Below are positions 1-8,152 of a stretch of DNA of 64,000 nt, piece after piece; the stretch's first letter is position 1; each line of letters begins with the position of its first letter. Position numbers and translations under genes: made by a program. Origin of the DNA: Aquibacillus sediminis (GTDB taxonomy: Bacteria > Bacillota > Bacilli > Bacillales > Amphibacillaceae); NCBI RefSeq assembly GCF_005870085.1, contig NZ_SZNM01000009.1, positions 65,259 through 129,258 on the forward strand, in the 5' to 3' direction. The notes beneath the pieces were generated by a model that searched no databases, was not told the origin of the DNA, and saw only the letters and a program-made list of their open reading frames with translations.

Positions 1-176
1 CCTTGTTCAACTGATAGAACAGAACTCGCTAATTTCTCCACATTCACCAGTTGTTGGACGTTTTCCTCGTTCGATGATTGAACTTGGGTCATCTGATAAG
101 TGATCAAACCGATCAGAACACAAGCAAGTACTAATGGTAATAGTGCATTTAACATTAACTTTTGTTTAAACTTCAT
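1..176 (-). CDS. Methyl-accepting chemotaxis protein, N-terminal part (cut by window edge)
   Basis: Only the first 58 codons are inside the window. They start with an ATG at 176 and encode MKFKQKLMLNALLPLV followed by one hydrophobic helix and then a polar, glutamine- and asparagine-rich stretch. This is the usual start of a transmembrane chemoreceptor: short positive N-terminus, first membrane segment, periplasmic-side helix. The start lies 17 bases after the stop of the upstream BMP-type binding lipoprotein, and GGGTG upstream can serve as ribosome binding site. Pairing with a solute-binding protein suggests a receptor that reads the loaded binding protein. That, and the receptor assignment itself, are inferences because the signalling domain is not visible. 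A sensor kinase is the main alternative. Confidence 0.5.
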   Translation of the reverse strand, partial: MKFKQKLMLNALLPLVLACVLIGLITYQMTQVQSSNEENVQQLVNVEKLASSVLSVEQ

Positions 177-193
177 TACACCCACCCTTTCTC

Positions 194-1174
194 TTATTCT
201 TTCACCGTAATCTCGCCTGAGGTGATTTCATCCATCAGGTTTTCCAGTTGATTATTTTCCTCAGATGTAAGAGAAAGCACACGAATGGGTGCAAGGCCTA
301 CACCATCTTCATTTAAACCTAACACTAAGTCTTCCCCACTTAACTCACCGTTTTCATGTAATTCCGTTGCGACATTCATCATGGCTACATCAATGTTTTT
401 CATCATCGATGTCACGACCGTCTCCTCTCCTAAAAAATACTGATCAGAGTCGACACCAAATGAGTAAATGCCTTGTTCCTCTGCTTTTTGAATGACGCCC
501 ACTCCAGTAAAACCAGCTGATGGATAAATATAATCAGCACCTTCTTGAATCATTTGATCAGCTATGTCTGCACCAAGTTTATCGTCACCAAAATCACCCG
601 CAAATTGTGTGACCACTTCTGCTTCAGGATTTGTCGCTTTAACCCCTTGTTCGTAACCATTTAAAAATTTGCGAATCAACGCGGAATCGACGCCACCAAC
701 AAAGCCAACAACATCGGATTCTGTCTTCATGCCAGCAATTGCCCCAATCAGAAAGCTACCTTCCTGTTCCTTAAATGTAACACTTGTCACATTGGGTAGA
801 TCGATCACAGTATCAACAATAACAAATTGCTGATCAGGATAATCCTCGGCAACCTTTTTTAATTCTTCTTCCATCATGTAGCCAACTCCAATGATCAAAT
901 CATTGTCTTGTTCGGCCAAATCTATTAATCCGCTTTCATAATCGCCAACCGTTTCTAATTCACGATAATCAAACAGAATACCTAATTCATCTCTTGCTTG
1001 TTCAAGCCCTAGAAAAGCTGAATCACTGAATGACTGGTCACCCAGTCCGACGTCCGACAACATGACACCTATTTTTACCTTTTCATCGACAGCTGAGGTC
1101 GTCCCTGCTTCCGCACAACCCGTCATGACGATGACTTGTAAACAAAATAATAGAATAACAATCCATTTTTTCAT
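194..1174 (-). CDS. BMP family (PnrA-like) substrate-binding lipoprotein
   Basis: A 326-residue secreted lipoprotein. Residues 1-20 form a lipoprotein signal peptide with lipobox VMTGC (Cys20), so the mature protein is anchored to the outer face of the membrane. The body has the periplasmic-binding fold of the BMP/PnrA family: KIGVMLSDVG near residue 35, GVGYMMEEEL near 97, GSFLIGAIAG near 140, VGFVGGVDS near 157 and a GADYIYPSAG segment near 213. Relatives bind nucleosides or similar small molecules for an ABC importer. No permease or ATPase gene is next to it; the neighbour downstream is a chemoreceptor 17 bases away, which favours a sensing role. ATG start with GGAGGTTTATAG in front. Family call is firm; ligand is unknown. 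Confidence 0.85.
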   Translation of the reverse strand: MKKWIVILLFCLQVIVMTGCAEAGTTSAVDEKVKIGVMLSDVGLGDQSFSDSAFLGLEQARDELGILFDYRELETVGDYESGLIDLAEQDNDLIIGVGYMMEEELKKVAEDYPDQQFVIVDTVIDLPNVTSVTFKEQEGSFLIGAIAGMKTESDVVGFVGGVDSALIRKFLNGYEQGVKATNPEAEVVTQFAGDFGDDKLGADIADQMIQEGADYIYPSAGFTGVGVIQKAEEQGIYSFGVDSDQYFLGEETVVTSMMKNIDVAMMNVATELHENGELSGEDLVLGLNEDGVGLAPIRVLSLTSEENNQLENLMDEITSGEITVKE

Positions 1175-1307
1175 CTATAAACCTCCAAATTGTATTTTAT
1201 TTCGACAAATTTTACACAAACTGAATATATATTATAACAAATAGTTCCAGGAAATGGGGAGGTTTTTTTTATTGGATACTGGCGATGACAGCATCACCCG
1301 TTTAAAG

Positions 1308-1332
1308 TGGGACAACGCACTCGATTGTCCCA
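1308..1332. repeat. GGGACA-family palindrome, degenerate copy
   Basis: Imperfect inverted repeat TGGGACAACGCA...TTGTCCCAG. It is a diverged member of the dispersed GGGACA family found at more than ten places in this window. The rest of 1175-1400 shows nothing recognisable. Confidence 0.6.
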
Positions 1333-1401
1333 GTTGATGAATCCGTAAAAAACGATTATTTCCGCAAAACATATTTCTAGGAGGTCCCCGCCAAAATATG
1401 T

Positions 1402-1429
1402 TTGACAATTAAAAATATTATGATACTAT
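1402..1429 (+). promoter_or_regulatory. Promoter of the thiamine salvage operon
   Basis: TTGACA at 1402-1407, 16-base spacer, TACTAT at 1424-1429. A sigma-A type promoter placed about 35 bases before the TPP aptamer, as expected for a riboswitch leader. Confidence 0.65.
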
Positions 1430-1462
1430 GAGTGTCAACATACAATTTAATTAGTAAGTTTT

Positions 1463-1657
1463 TCCACTAGGGGAACCTTCATTAGTGGGATTAGCAATAG
1501 AAATTCAAGGCTGTTGACGAAAATGTGTGTTAAAAACATACATGTTAACACAGTGTACAATCTTTGCTTTCCCACTTATTGACTAAAGGTTGAGATTAAA
1601 GTCAGACTTTAAGACCCTTAGAACCTGATCTGGGTAATACCAGCGTAGGGAAGTGGA
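1463..1657 (+). promoter_or_regulatory. TPP riboswitch (THI box) with a long P3 arm
   Basis: The 3' half is a textbook THI box: ACCCTTAGAACCTGATCTGG at 1615-1634 followed by GTAATACCAGCGTAGGGAAG. The 5' part TCCACTAGGGG (1463-1473) closes P1 with AGTGGA (1652-1657), and ACCTT/AAGGT followed by TGAGA marks P2/P3. Between 1480 and 1585 the P3 arm carries an insertion of roughly 100 bases that can itself pair (AGTGGGA 1484-1490 with TCCCACT 1570-1576; TGTGTTAA with TTAACACA inside). Thiamine pyrophosphate binding should switch the tenA-ykoEDC operon off through the terminator that follows. Confidence 0.93.
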
Positions 1658-1698
1658 GTTGTGAAGATGCGTGCATTTTTATGCCTAATTTTCAATAC

Positions 1699-1740
1699 AA
1701 CCACTTTCCCTACGATGGTATGGAAAGTGGTTTTTGTTTT
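1699..1740 (+). terminator. Riboswitch-controlled terminator before tenA
   Basis: Stem AACCACTTTCC (1699-1709) with GGAAAGTGGTT (1722-1732), then TTTGTTTTG. The left arm is also nearly complementary to GTAGGGAAGTGG (1645-1656), the P1 3' strand of the aptamer. P1 and the antiterminator are therefore mutually exclusive: TPP-bound means termination. Confidence 0.9.
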
Positions 1741-1798
1741 GTCCAAATTTGGAGTAGAGGAACACAGATTCACAAACAAATTAATTGGAGGTTAGGAA

Positions 1799-2461
1799 AT
1801 GAAATTTTCAGAGATGGTAAGAAAAGAAGTAAATGACATTTGGGAGGCAAGCTTTCATCACCCTTTTATTAAAGAGCTTGGTGACGGGACATTGCCTTTA
1901 GAGTGTTTTCGTTACTATGTCATGCAAGATGCGTATTATTTATCACATTTTGCAAAGGTGCAATCTTTAGGTGCGGCAAAAGCGGATACTTTTTATACGA
2001 CCAGTCGAATGGCTGCTCATGCACAAGGAACATATGAAGCAGAATTAGCTTTGCATAAAAAATTCGTCAACCTTTTAGAAATTACAGAAGATGAACAAAA
2101 ATCATTTTATCCCTCTCCGACCGCATATGCATACACATCTCATTTGTATCGCGCAGCATATCAAGGCCATTTAGGAGATGTTATTGCAGTCATATTGCCA
2201 TGCTATTGGCTTTACTATGAAATCGGGGAAAAACTTCAATCATGTACTCCTGAAGAACCAATTTATCAAGAATGGATTGCAGCATATGGTGGGGAATGGT
2301 TTAAAACATTAGTAGAAGAACAAATTGCTAGACTTGACCAAATAGCCGAAACAGTGACAGAAGCAGATCGCGAACGAATGAAAGAGCACTTCATCATAAG
2401 TAGTCAATACGAATATTCGTTTTGGAAAATGGCTTATCAATTGGAAAAATGGCCTATATAA
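1799..2461 (+). CDS. tenA: Aminopyrimidine aminohydrolase / thiaminase II (TenA)
   Basis: A 220-residue cytosolic TenA-family protein, the normal length. It hydrolyses amino-HMP-type breakdown products of thiamine to HMP for re-use. The residues reported as functional in Bacillus subtilis TenA sit at the same positions: Asp44 (VMQDAYY), Tyr47, catalytic Cys135 (VILPCYWLYYEIG) and Glu205 (SSQYEYSFW). The ATG is preceded by GGAGGTTAGGA. It is the first gene after the TPP riboswitch and is followed 25 bases later by ykoE. In B. subtilis the YkoEDC transporter genes travel with ykoF rather than tenA, so here the salvage enzyme and the transporter form one TPP-controlled unit. Confidence 0.95.
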   Translation: MKFSEMVRKEVNDIWEASFHHPFIKELGDGTLPLECFRYYVMQDAYYLSHFAKVQSLGAAKADTFYTTSRMAAHAQGTYEAELALHKKFVNLLEITEDEQKSFYPSPTAYAYTSHLYRAAYQGHLGDVIAVILPCYWLYYEIGEKLQSCTPEEPIYQEWIAAYGGEWFKTLVEEQIARLDQIAETVTEADRERMKEHFIISSQYEYSFWKMAYQLEKWPI

Positions 2462-2486
2462 AATAATAAGGGGGGATTTTTGGAAA

Positions 2487-3065
2487 ATGAAAAAGGGGTT
2501 AAAGTTAACAGATATTTTAGTGACTATAATTATCGCGCTTCTATTTGGTATTATTTACAAGTTATGGGGGCCGTTATATGGGGTTGTTTCGACATTTGGT
2601 CTTCAAATAGAACAACTGATTTATGGAATGTGGTTTATAGCTGCTATTGTTGCTTACTTAATCATAAGGAAACCTGGTGTCGCCTTATTAGCAGAAGTGG
2701 CAGCAGCTCAAGGTGAATTTATTTTTGGTGGGGAATGGGGAGTAGTTACACTCGTGTTTGGCTTAGGTCAAGGTCTTGCAGCTGAACTTATTTTTGCAGC
2801 TTTTCGTTATAAGAGATCTGACATGTTCATTGCCTGTTTAGCTGGTGTTGCTTCGGCATTTGCGTCTATTGGTATTGATTACTACTATGGTTATGTCGCT
2901 GATCTGGCTATTTGGAATTTGTTGATTATGTTTGGAGCTAGAGTTATTGGTGCTATCCTTATTTCTGGTATTTTCGCTTATCTAATAGTTCAAGCTTTGG
3001 AAAAAACAGGGGTGACAAATCTTGTCCGTCCAGCGTCAAGTGAAGATTATAAGGCATTAAACTAA
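2487..3065 (+). CDS. ykoE: ECF transporter S component YkoE (thiamine/HMP)
   Basis: A 192-residue membrane protein with five to six predicted hydrophobic helices (about residues 9-30, 42-62, 66-80, 84-105, 115-132, 142-165). It matches the YkoE family of substrate-capture subunits in energy-coupling-factor importers for thiamine or its HMP moiety. Characteristic pieces are IIALLFGIIYKLWGPLY near residue 14, AEVAAAQGEFIFGGEWG near residue 70 and GFG-type glycine-rich turns. GGGGGG about 14 bases before the ATG serves as ribosome binding site; starts just upstream in other frames are shadows. It is followed by the ATPase (ykoD) and T component (ykoC), so a complete ECF importer is present. Confidence 0.9.
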   Translation: MKKGLKLTDILVTIIIALLFGIIYKLWGPLYGVVSTFGLQIEQLIYGMWFIAAIVAYLIIRKPGVALLAEVAAAQGEFIFGGEWGVVTLVFGLGQGLAAELIFAAFRYKRSDMFIACLAGVASAFASIGIDYYYGYVADLAIWNLLIMFGARVIGAILISGIFAYLIVQALEKTGVTNLVRPASSEDYKALN

Positions 3066-3083
3066 CAAATTGGGAGTGTTTTG

Positions 3084-4553
3084 ATGACAACCATAGCTAG
3101 TATCACAAACATGCGATTAAAGTTTCCAGGGGTTGAATCCTTGTTATTCAAGGATTTCTCCCTTTCCTTGAATAAAGGAGAAAAAGTATTAATATTGGGG
3201 CCATCAGGTTCAGGGAAATCTACACTACTACAAGTGTTAACGGGATTAGTACCTGATGCTGTGGAAATACCAATGAAAGCAGAGGAAAAGATAATTCCTG
3301 AATCTTGGGGGTTTTTATTTCAAGATCCTGATACGCAATTTTGTATGCCTTACGTAGACGAAGAAATCGCTTTTGTCCTTGAAAACCTTCAAACGCCAAG
3401 AGAACAAATGGAAAGTTCTATTCATTATTACTTACATCAAGTTGGATTAACTTTTGACAATATTCATACGAAAATACAAACCTTATCGGGAGGTATGAAG
3501 CAGCGATTAGCTATTGCATCGGTTCTTGCACTCGAACCGGAAGTGTTATTTTTAGATGAACCAACTGCCATGCTTGACCCAAAAGGAACACAAAGTGTTT
3601 GGGACACATTAAAAGATATTGGTAAAGATAAAACGGTAGTCATAGTCGAACATAAAATTGAACAAATTGTAGACTTTGTCGATCGAATTATTCTTCTGAA
3701 TGAAAACGGAGAGATCATTGCTGACGGATCGAAACGGAAAATTTTCGACCAGTATAAACATGTACTTATAGAACAAGGGATTTGGTATCCGGGTGTCTGG
3801 GATGAGTACATTCAAGTTAATCGTAAAGAATTTCCGATATCAAATAAAGTGAATGAAAAACCAAATCTACACTTGGCTGAATTTGCAGGCTATCGAGAGA
3901 AATCCAAAAAAATAGATGTAAAAGAAGCAGATGCTTATCCTGGTGAATGGATAACTGTGCTCGGTCCAAATGGAGCGGGAAAAAGTACGCTGTTACTGGG
4001 ACTTATGAATTTGATAAAAACAAAAGGATCCTACTATATACTAGATCAAAATCATAGGAAGATAAAAAACTTCTCCGATTATGTGAGTTTTGTATTTCAA
4101 AACCCTGAGTTCCAATTCATTACAAATACAGTGTTTGATGAAGTAGCATACTCCATTCAACTTGAAGATTGGAGTGAAGAACAGGTTTTAACTCGAGTTA
4201 ATCAGCTTTTGAATTTATATCAATTAGAAGCGCATAAACAAAAACACCCTTATCAATTATCCATGGGTCAAAAACGAAGACTAAGTTTTGCTGCCGCTAT
4301 TATCAAAGAACAACCAATATTACTCTTAGATGAACCTACATTTGGTCAAGATGCGAAAAATACTTTCGCAATACTTGAGCAGCTTGAACGGTTGAGATTG
4401 CAAGGAACAACAGTCATTATGGTTACGCATGACTTACAGATCGTTAACCACTTCGCTACAAAAGTTTGGTACATTTCTAACGGAAAGCTCGTTGAGGAAT
4501 GTTCAGCATCTAACTATACCAAAAATAATCAAAAACAACCAGCCATGAGTTGA
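3084..4553 (+). CDS. ykoD: ECF transporter double ATPase YkoD
   Basis: About 489 residues carrying two ABC ATPase domains in one chain, the arrangement seen in YkoD, whereas most ECF systems use separate A and A' subunits. Domain 1 has Walker A GPSGSGKST near residue 40, signature LSGGMKQ near 135 and Walker B VLFLDEPTAML near 155. Domain 2 has GPNGAGKST near 296, a slightly unusual signature LSMGQKRR near 393 and LLLLDEPTFGQ near 415. GGGAG lies seven bases before the ATG at 3084; a TTG three bases earlier is less likely. It powers HMP/thiamine uptake through YkoE and YkoC. The stop is 14 bases before the preferred ykoC start. Confidence 0.93.
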   Translation: MTTIASITNMRLKFPGVESLLFKDFSLSLNKGEKVLILGPSGSGKSTLLQVLTGLVPDAVEIPMKAEEKIIPESWGFLFQDPDTQFCMPYVDEEIAFVLENLQTPREQMESSIHYYLHQVGLTFDNIHTKIQTLSGGMKQRLAIASVLALEPEVLFLDEPTAMLDPKGTQSVWDTLKDIGKDKTVVIVEHKIEQIVDFVDRIILLNENGEIIADGSKRKIFDQYKHVLIEQGIWYPGVWDEYIQVNRKEFPISNKVNEKPNLHLAEFAGYREKSKKIDVKEADAYPGEWITVLGPNGAGKSTLLLGLMNLIKTKGSYYILDQNHRKIKNFSDYVSFVFQNPEFQFITNTVFDEVAYSIQLEDWSEEQVLTRVNQLLNLYQLEAHKQKHPYQLSMGQKRRLSFAAAIIKEQPILLLDEPTFGQDAKNTFAILEQLERLRLQGTTVIMVTHDLQIVNHFATKVWYISNGKLVEECSASNYTKNNQKQPAMS

Positions 4554-4567
4554 TATGGGGGGGCAAT

Positions 4568-5371
4568 ATGCAAATGGATTTTTCTTATAAGGTAACATGG
4601 CTACATAAAATAAATCCAAGTTTAAAGTTTATAATTATCATTATCTTATTTATTCACTTATTAATGATTCATAATATAAATTTTATTATCAATTATATGC
4701 TAGGAATGACTATTCTTTATTTGTTTTTTACAGGTCATCCATGGAAACGCCTGTTGATTATTTCTATACCATTTATTTTAATTTTTCTTACATCATCTAC
4801 ATCCATGATCTTCTTTGGAAAAGGGGAAATCACTTGGATTAAATGGGGATTAGTGCATATTACGGAAGAAAGCTTTTTCCGGGGATTACATTTGGGGTTT
4901 CGTGGGATTATTTTTGCAACTTTAGGAATTATTTTTGCTCTGACAACTAGACCTGTATATTTGTTTTACTCCTTAATGCAACAATTAAAGTTAAAACCGA
5001 AATATGCCTATAGCTTTATGGCTGCAGTAAGGTTGATCCCAATAATGATAGAGGAAACACAAACCTTACATTATGCATTAAAAGTTCGTGGTGTTCAAAA
5101 TCATAAAGGTTTTGTAGGTTTTTACAAAAAATTAAAATCCTATTCCATCCCCATGCTCTCCCAAAGCATTAGGAAGGCTTATAGGATTGCTATTGCAATG
5201 GAGGCGAAACGTTTTTCTGATACGGTAAACAGGACCTATTACTATCAATTAGGCTTTTCTAAGTTTGATATGATCTTTATGTTCTATTTTGTAATAATGA
5301 TACTAGTTTCTTATTATGCGGCTATAAATCATCCGTACTTTTCGATCTTAGATGTGCGTGATAATGGTTAG
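4568..5371 (+). CDS. ykoC: ECF transporter T component YkoC
   Basis: A 267-residue energy-coupling T subunit with hydrophobic helices near residues 16-33, 34-52, 60-78, 100-122 and close to the C-terminus. The conserved cytoplasmic Ala-Arg-type coupling motifs of CbiQ/EcfT proteins appear as YSFMAAVRLIP and MEAKRFSD. An ORF from TTG 4550 overlaps the ykoD stop, but the ATG at 4568 has GGGGGG five to six bases upstream and is the better start. It is the last gene of the riboswitch-controlled operon and is followed by a strong hairpin at 5457. Confidence 0.88.
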   Translation: MQMDFSYKVTWLHKINPSLKFIIIIILFIHLLMIHNINFIINYMLGMTILYLFFTGHPWKRLLIISIPFILIFLTSSTSMIFFGKGEITWIKWGLVHITEESFFRGLHLGFRGIIFATLGIIFALTTRPVYLFYSLMQQLKLKPKYAYSFMAAVRLIPIMIEETQTLHYALKVRGVQNHKGFVGFYKKLKSYSIPMLSQSIRKAYRIAIAMEAKRFSDTVNRTYYYQLGFSKFDMIFMFYFVIMILVSYYAAINHPYFSILDVRDNG

Positions 5372-5456
5372 TTTCTTCTAGATATTATGTCAAGACACAG
5401 CGAATTGAGTAAGAAACCTTTCAATCAAAAGGTGATCGATCAAGGTAATTGCCACA

Positions 5457-5497
5457 AAAAAGGAGTTGCCCCCTTATCCTGTGACAACTCCTTTTCA
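5457..5497. terminator. Bidirectional terminator between ykoC and the acidic protein
   Basis: AAAAAGGAGTTG (5457-5468) pairs with CAACTCCTTTTC (5485-5496), with A-run on the left and T-run on the right. It serves convergent genes. The GGAGTTGCC...GTGACAACTCC design recurs at 6908, 20222 and 30382. Confidence 0.8.
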
Positions 5498-5560
5498 TAG
5501 TGTTTTTCTTTTAATGAAGTGTTTATCCAATTTCTGAAGGGAGCATCAGCATGGACTTCC

Positions 5561-6547
5561 TTACACTGATTCCTCATCTTCAGTTTCGTTTTCTACAGGC
5601 TCTTCATCAGAGTCTTCATTACCCTCGTCTGCTTCTTCATCGGCTTCATCTGTTTCTTCTTCCCCAGATGAACTTTCCCCATCAGCGTCAGATTCTTGCT
5701 CCTCTTCAGCTGGTTGATTGCTCGCTTCATACAATTCGATGATTCTATTGATTTCGGACTCAATCGTTTGATCTAAATCTGAAGCTTTACTAGATAAAGA
5801 ATCTAGTTGATCAGAATCACCAGCAAATCTAGCTAGTTGATCTATTTGCTTTTGAATTGCTTTAAGATAGTTAGCTTGTCCGTTTAATTTTCCAAGGTAA
5901 CCATCTACTTTGCTCTCAAGTTCTTCATCCACTTCTTGTGCATCTTCTTCACTTGTTTGTGCAGATTCACTTTCTTCTTCATTTTCCTCGGTTTCTGTTG
6001 TTTCAGCACCGTCAGAAGATTGTGCATCTTGCTCCTCTTGGACAGCTTCTTCTTCCGTTGTTTCGGAGTCTACAGTTTCCTCTGTTGCTTCACTTTCTTC
6101 TGTTGTTGATTCTTCAACATCCGTGGATTCCTCATTTGCATCTTCGTCTACTGTAGCTTCTTCTGAATCAGCTGCTTCTTCTTCGGTAGTAGATTCTTCA
6201 TCTACTATCTCTTCTTCTTCTGAGCCAAACTCATTGTAAACAGCTTCCGTTACACTAGCAACTTTCGTATCTACTTTATTTAAATGGTTATTGATCGTTT
6301 CTACTCTTTGGCCAAAAGCGTTGTTTATCCCATTTCTATTCTGTTTCTCTTTCTTTTGTGGTTTTTCGACCTTCTGTTTATTCGATTTTTCTACCTTTTC
6401 CTTACTAGGCTTTGAAACTTCAGCCTTTTCTCCTCCTGCATGTGCAGGTGGCCCCGCGTGTGCTGGCTTAGCCGCAACTGTAAGGGAACTTAAAACAGTT
6501 GACATAACCAACATCACAGCAAATAAAATTGAAATCTTCTTTTTCAT
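5561..6547 (-). CDS. Exported, extremely acidic low-complexity protein
   Basis: About 328 residues. A signal peptide (MKKKISILFAVMLVMSTVLS, cleavage near the AKPAHA stretch) is followed by a short PAHAG repeat, a Lys-rich segment (about residues 45-75), and a helix-forming region around 75-105. A Glu/Asp/Ser/Thr-rich segment of about 100 residues follows, then a coiled-coil-like part (about 213-270) and a second acidic tail. Very high acidity fits a cell-surface or extracellular protein of a salt-adapted bacterium. The start chosen is the ATG at 6547, eight bases after AGGAGG; a TTG two codons earlier is less likely. No enzymatic motif is seen and I do not recognise the family. No operon partner. 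Confidence 0.75.
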   Translation of the reverse strand: MKKKISILFAVMLVMSTVLSSLTVAAKPAHAGPPAHAGGEKAEVSKPSKEKVEKSNKQKVEKPQKKEKQNRNGINNAFGQRVETINNHLNKVDTKVASVTEAVYNEFGSEEEEIVDEESTTEEEAADSEEATVDEDANEESTDVEESTTEESEATEETVDSETTEEEAVQEEQDAQSSDGAETTETEENEEESESAQTSEEDAQEVDEELESKVDGYLGKLNGQANYLKAIQKQIDQLARFAGDSDQLDSLSSKASDLDQTIESEINRIIELYEASNQPAEEEQESDADGESSSGEEETDEADEEADEGNEDSDEEPVENETEDEESV

Positions 6548-6809
6548 TACCAATTCCTCCTATCATTTAGTAACGGCAGCAGGCTAGCATAGATTACTCC
6601 TTAGCCCCTATTGCTTTGTGACGTCAAATTTCTTTGACTGTACCCACCTAGTATCGTAACAGATGAAATGATAGATAAATACAAATATTGGAAAAAATGG
6701 GTTTACATTACCATATTAGAAAAAATTAATTACTGAAAAAGAACTAGAAATATGTCGATAGAACAGGGTCATGATCTGCTATAACAGCATAAAAGGAGGA
6801 AGCTAGCAG

Positions 6810-6897
6810 GGACATGGGGACAGGTCCGCTGTCCCACCCAAGCGATAGCTGCCACGATATTAAGTGGGACAAGTGCCCCACCCCACTCTTGTCCCGC
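6810..6897. repeat. Two adjacent GGGACA-family palindromes
   Basis: Copies at 6810-6839 (GGGACATGGGGACAGG...CTGTCCC) and 6864-6897 (TGGGACAAGTGCCCC...TTGTCCC), about 25 bases apart. Together with AT-rich DNA they fill the gene-free stretch 6548-6907; no gene was seen there. Confidence 0.75.
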
Positions 6898-6907
6898 TTA
6901 AATAACA

Positions 6908-6942
6908 AGAGAGTCGCCACAGAATGTGACAACTCTCCTCTT
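6908..6942 (-). terminator. Terminator of the 53-residue zinc-ribbon gene
   Basis: On the minus strand AGAGTTGTCAC pairs with GTGGCGACTCT, followed by TTGTT. It begins a few bases after the stop codon of the small gene at 6946. Confidence 0.75.
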
Positions 6943-6945
6943 ACA

Positions 6946-7107
6946 CTATTTTTTCCTAAACGCTCTTCGTTCTGCGTAAGGAACACATTTATAACAAACA
7001 CTTATCGTTTCTTCAACATCATTAATATAGTCCTGTGATCGCTCCAGTTTATTGTGGCAGAACGCACATGTTTGTTGCTGCACCAACTTTTTCAACCATT
7101 TAAACAT
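6946..7107 (-). CDS. Small zinc-ribbon-like protein, 53 residues
   Basis: Short gene with ATG at 7107 and stop TAG at 6946-6948. The product begins MFKWLKKLVQQQ and has two CxxC pairs, CAFC (residues 14-17) and CYKC (38-41), separated by about 20 residues, then a basic tail ERRAFRKK. Four cysteines in this spacing suggest a single bound zinc. GGGGG stands nine bases before the ATG, and a hairpin terminator follows directly, both good signs of a real gene. Many Bacillaceae have such tiny zinc-ribbon proteins of unknown role; binding of nucleic acid or protein is possible but not shown. It is monocistronic. Confidence 0.72.
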   Translation of the reverse strand: MFKWLKKLVQQQTCAFCHNKLERSQDYINDVEETISVCYKCVPYAERRAFRKK

Positions 7108-7546
7108 AAGAAAATTCCCCCTTATGTTAAATTGTTATCCTATTTTAACATAGGTAGAATTTAGACAACCAACAACCAGGGATCCAATTCATGAGGTCAT
7201 TCAGGGACTCCCATATAAAAGGGTGCCCTTTGTATATATTAAGAAACCCGCCGATACGCACAATCGATTGGCAAATGAACTTCTATAACAATAAAAGAAG
7301 GCAAAAGGTTTAGGATCAAAAAGCAACTACACAATATCAACCTAGGTCTGCTGCCTGACCCCAGGCTCTTAGTATCAACTTGACAGGGGGGACGCTTACT
7401 GCCCCTGATATCGGTGGGACAAATGCCCTGTCCCCTTGTCCCACTTCATCAACAGGACTCCCTTTATGCAACGGACAAGGGTATTTTGTCTTTTTGAGGT
7501 CCCATGAAATTTACACTTTTACATAAATTGAACAATACACTTAATT
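7108..7546. other. Gene-free stretch with one GGGACA palindrome
   Basis: No coding region is convincing. A GGGACA-family palindrome lies at 7415-7444 (TGGGACAAATGCCC...TTGTCCCA). A GGTCTGCTGCCTGACCCC stretch near 7347-7365 resembles half of the GGGGTCTGACCCC family. The rest looks like decayed sequence. Confidence 0.5.
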
Positions 7547-7580
7547 AAGAAGTTTCACGCTAGTGCGTGTAACGCTTCTT
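7547..7580. terminator. Hairpin, possible weak terminator
   Basis: AAGAAGTTTCACGC pairs with GCGTGTAACGCTTCTT; T-rich only on the plus side. It sits just beyond the stop of the doubtful small ORF at 7583. Confidence 0.4.
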
Positions 7581-7582
7581 TC

Positions 7583-7807
7583 TTAGTGCTCCATATATTT
7601 TAAATCAATCAAATCGTTGTAGTTTGTGTATTTTTCTTTGATAAGTGCTGTTGGTTTATGGTTTTGAGCTTCAATCGCTTCTTCGGTATGAACTTCAATG
7701 GCATTATGTTCTTCATGCGAGATAAAGTTCCAACTGTAAATATATGTATATTGTCTTCTTTTGTCGTACTGAAAAATTAAAAATACTACATATAATTGCC
7801 CAAACAT
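7583..7807 (-). CDS. Doubtful small hypothetical protein
   Basis: A 74-codon ORF whose translation is rich in Tyr, Asn and His (KRRQYTYIYSWNFISHEE...). It has no recognisable motif, no clear ribosome binding site and no close neighbour in the same direction. A hairpin directly after its stop is the only support. It may be the decayed end of a larger gene. I do not recognise it. The stretch 7808-8122 after it holds nothing I can name. Confidence 0.25.
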   Translation of the reverse strand: MFGQLYVVFLIFQYDKRRQYTYIYSWNFISHEEHNAIEVHTEEAIEAQNHKPTALIKEKYTNYNDLIDLKYMEH

Positions 7808-8122
7808 ACTTGTTCCCTGTGTATATTATGAGTCTTTTTTCGTGTGGTCAAATCTTGCTAAATAGATCATATGATGACACCATAGCTTAAATTGGTGACA
7901 CTAAAATTGTCAGCAGCAACTGAAATTCAAAAAGATGACTATCTTATAAAAAATAGCCCCGTTATTAGCACGCTTACCCTTCGCCAATCAACGACTTCCG
8001 AGCAATGTAATATTCATTTAATAGAATTTCATAAGTATCCTTTCGTTTAACTGAGCACATGCTTCATTTAAATCAAATGCCTTCTATTTTGACTCAGTGT
8101 AATCATTATTTCGATAAAAAAA

Positions 8123-8152
8123 TGGGACAAGTGCCCTGTCCCCATGTCCCAC
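8123..8152. repeat. GGGACA-family palindrome touching the yibF-like stop codon
   Basis: TGGGACAAGTGCC...CCCATGTCCCA ends at the very base before the stop codon (8153-8155) of the minus-strand YibE/F-family gene, so it is the first sequence in its 3' untranslated region. Confidence 0.85.

Noticed and set aside
5910..6239. 109-residue Ser-rich plus-strand ORF
   Set aside because: Shadow of the Glu/Asp-rich exported protein on the other strand.
6744..7038. ORFs of 74-85 codons over the double GGGACA repeat
   Set aside because: They read repeat DNA and the complement of the real 53-residue zinc-ribbon gene.
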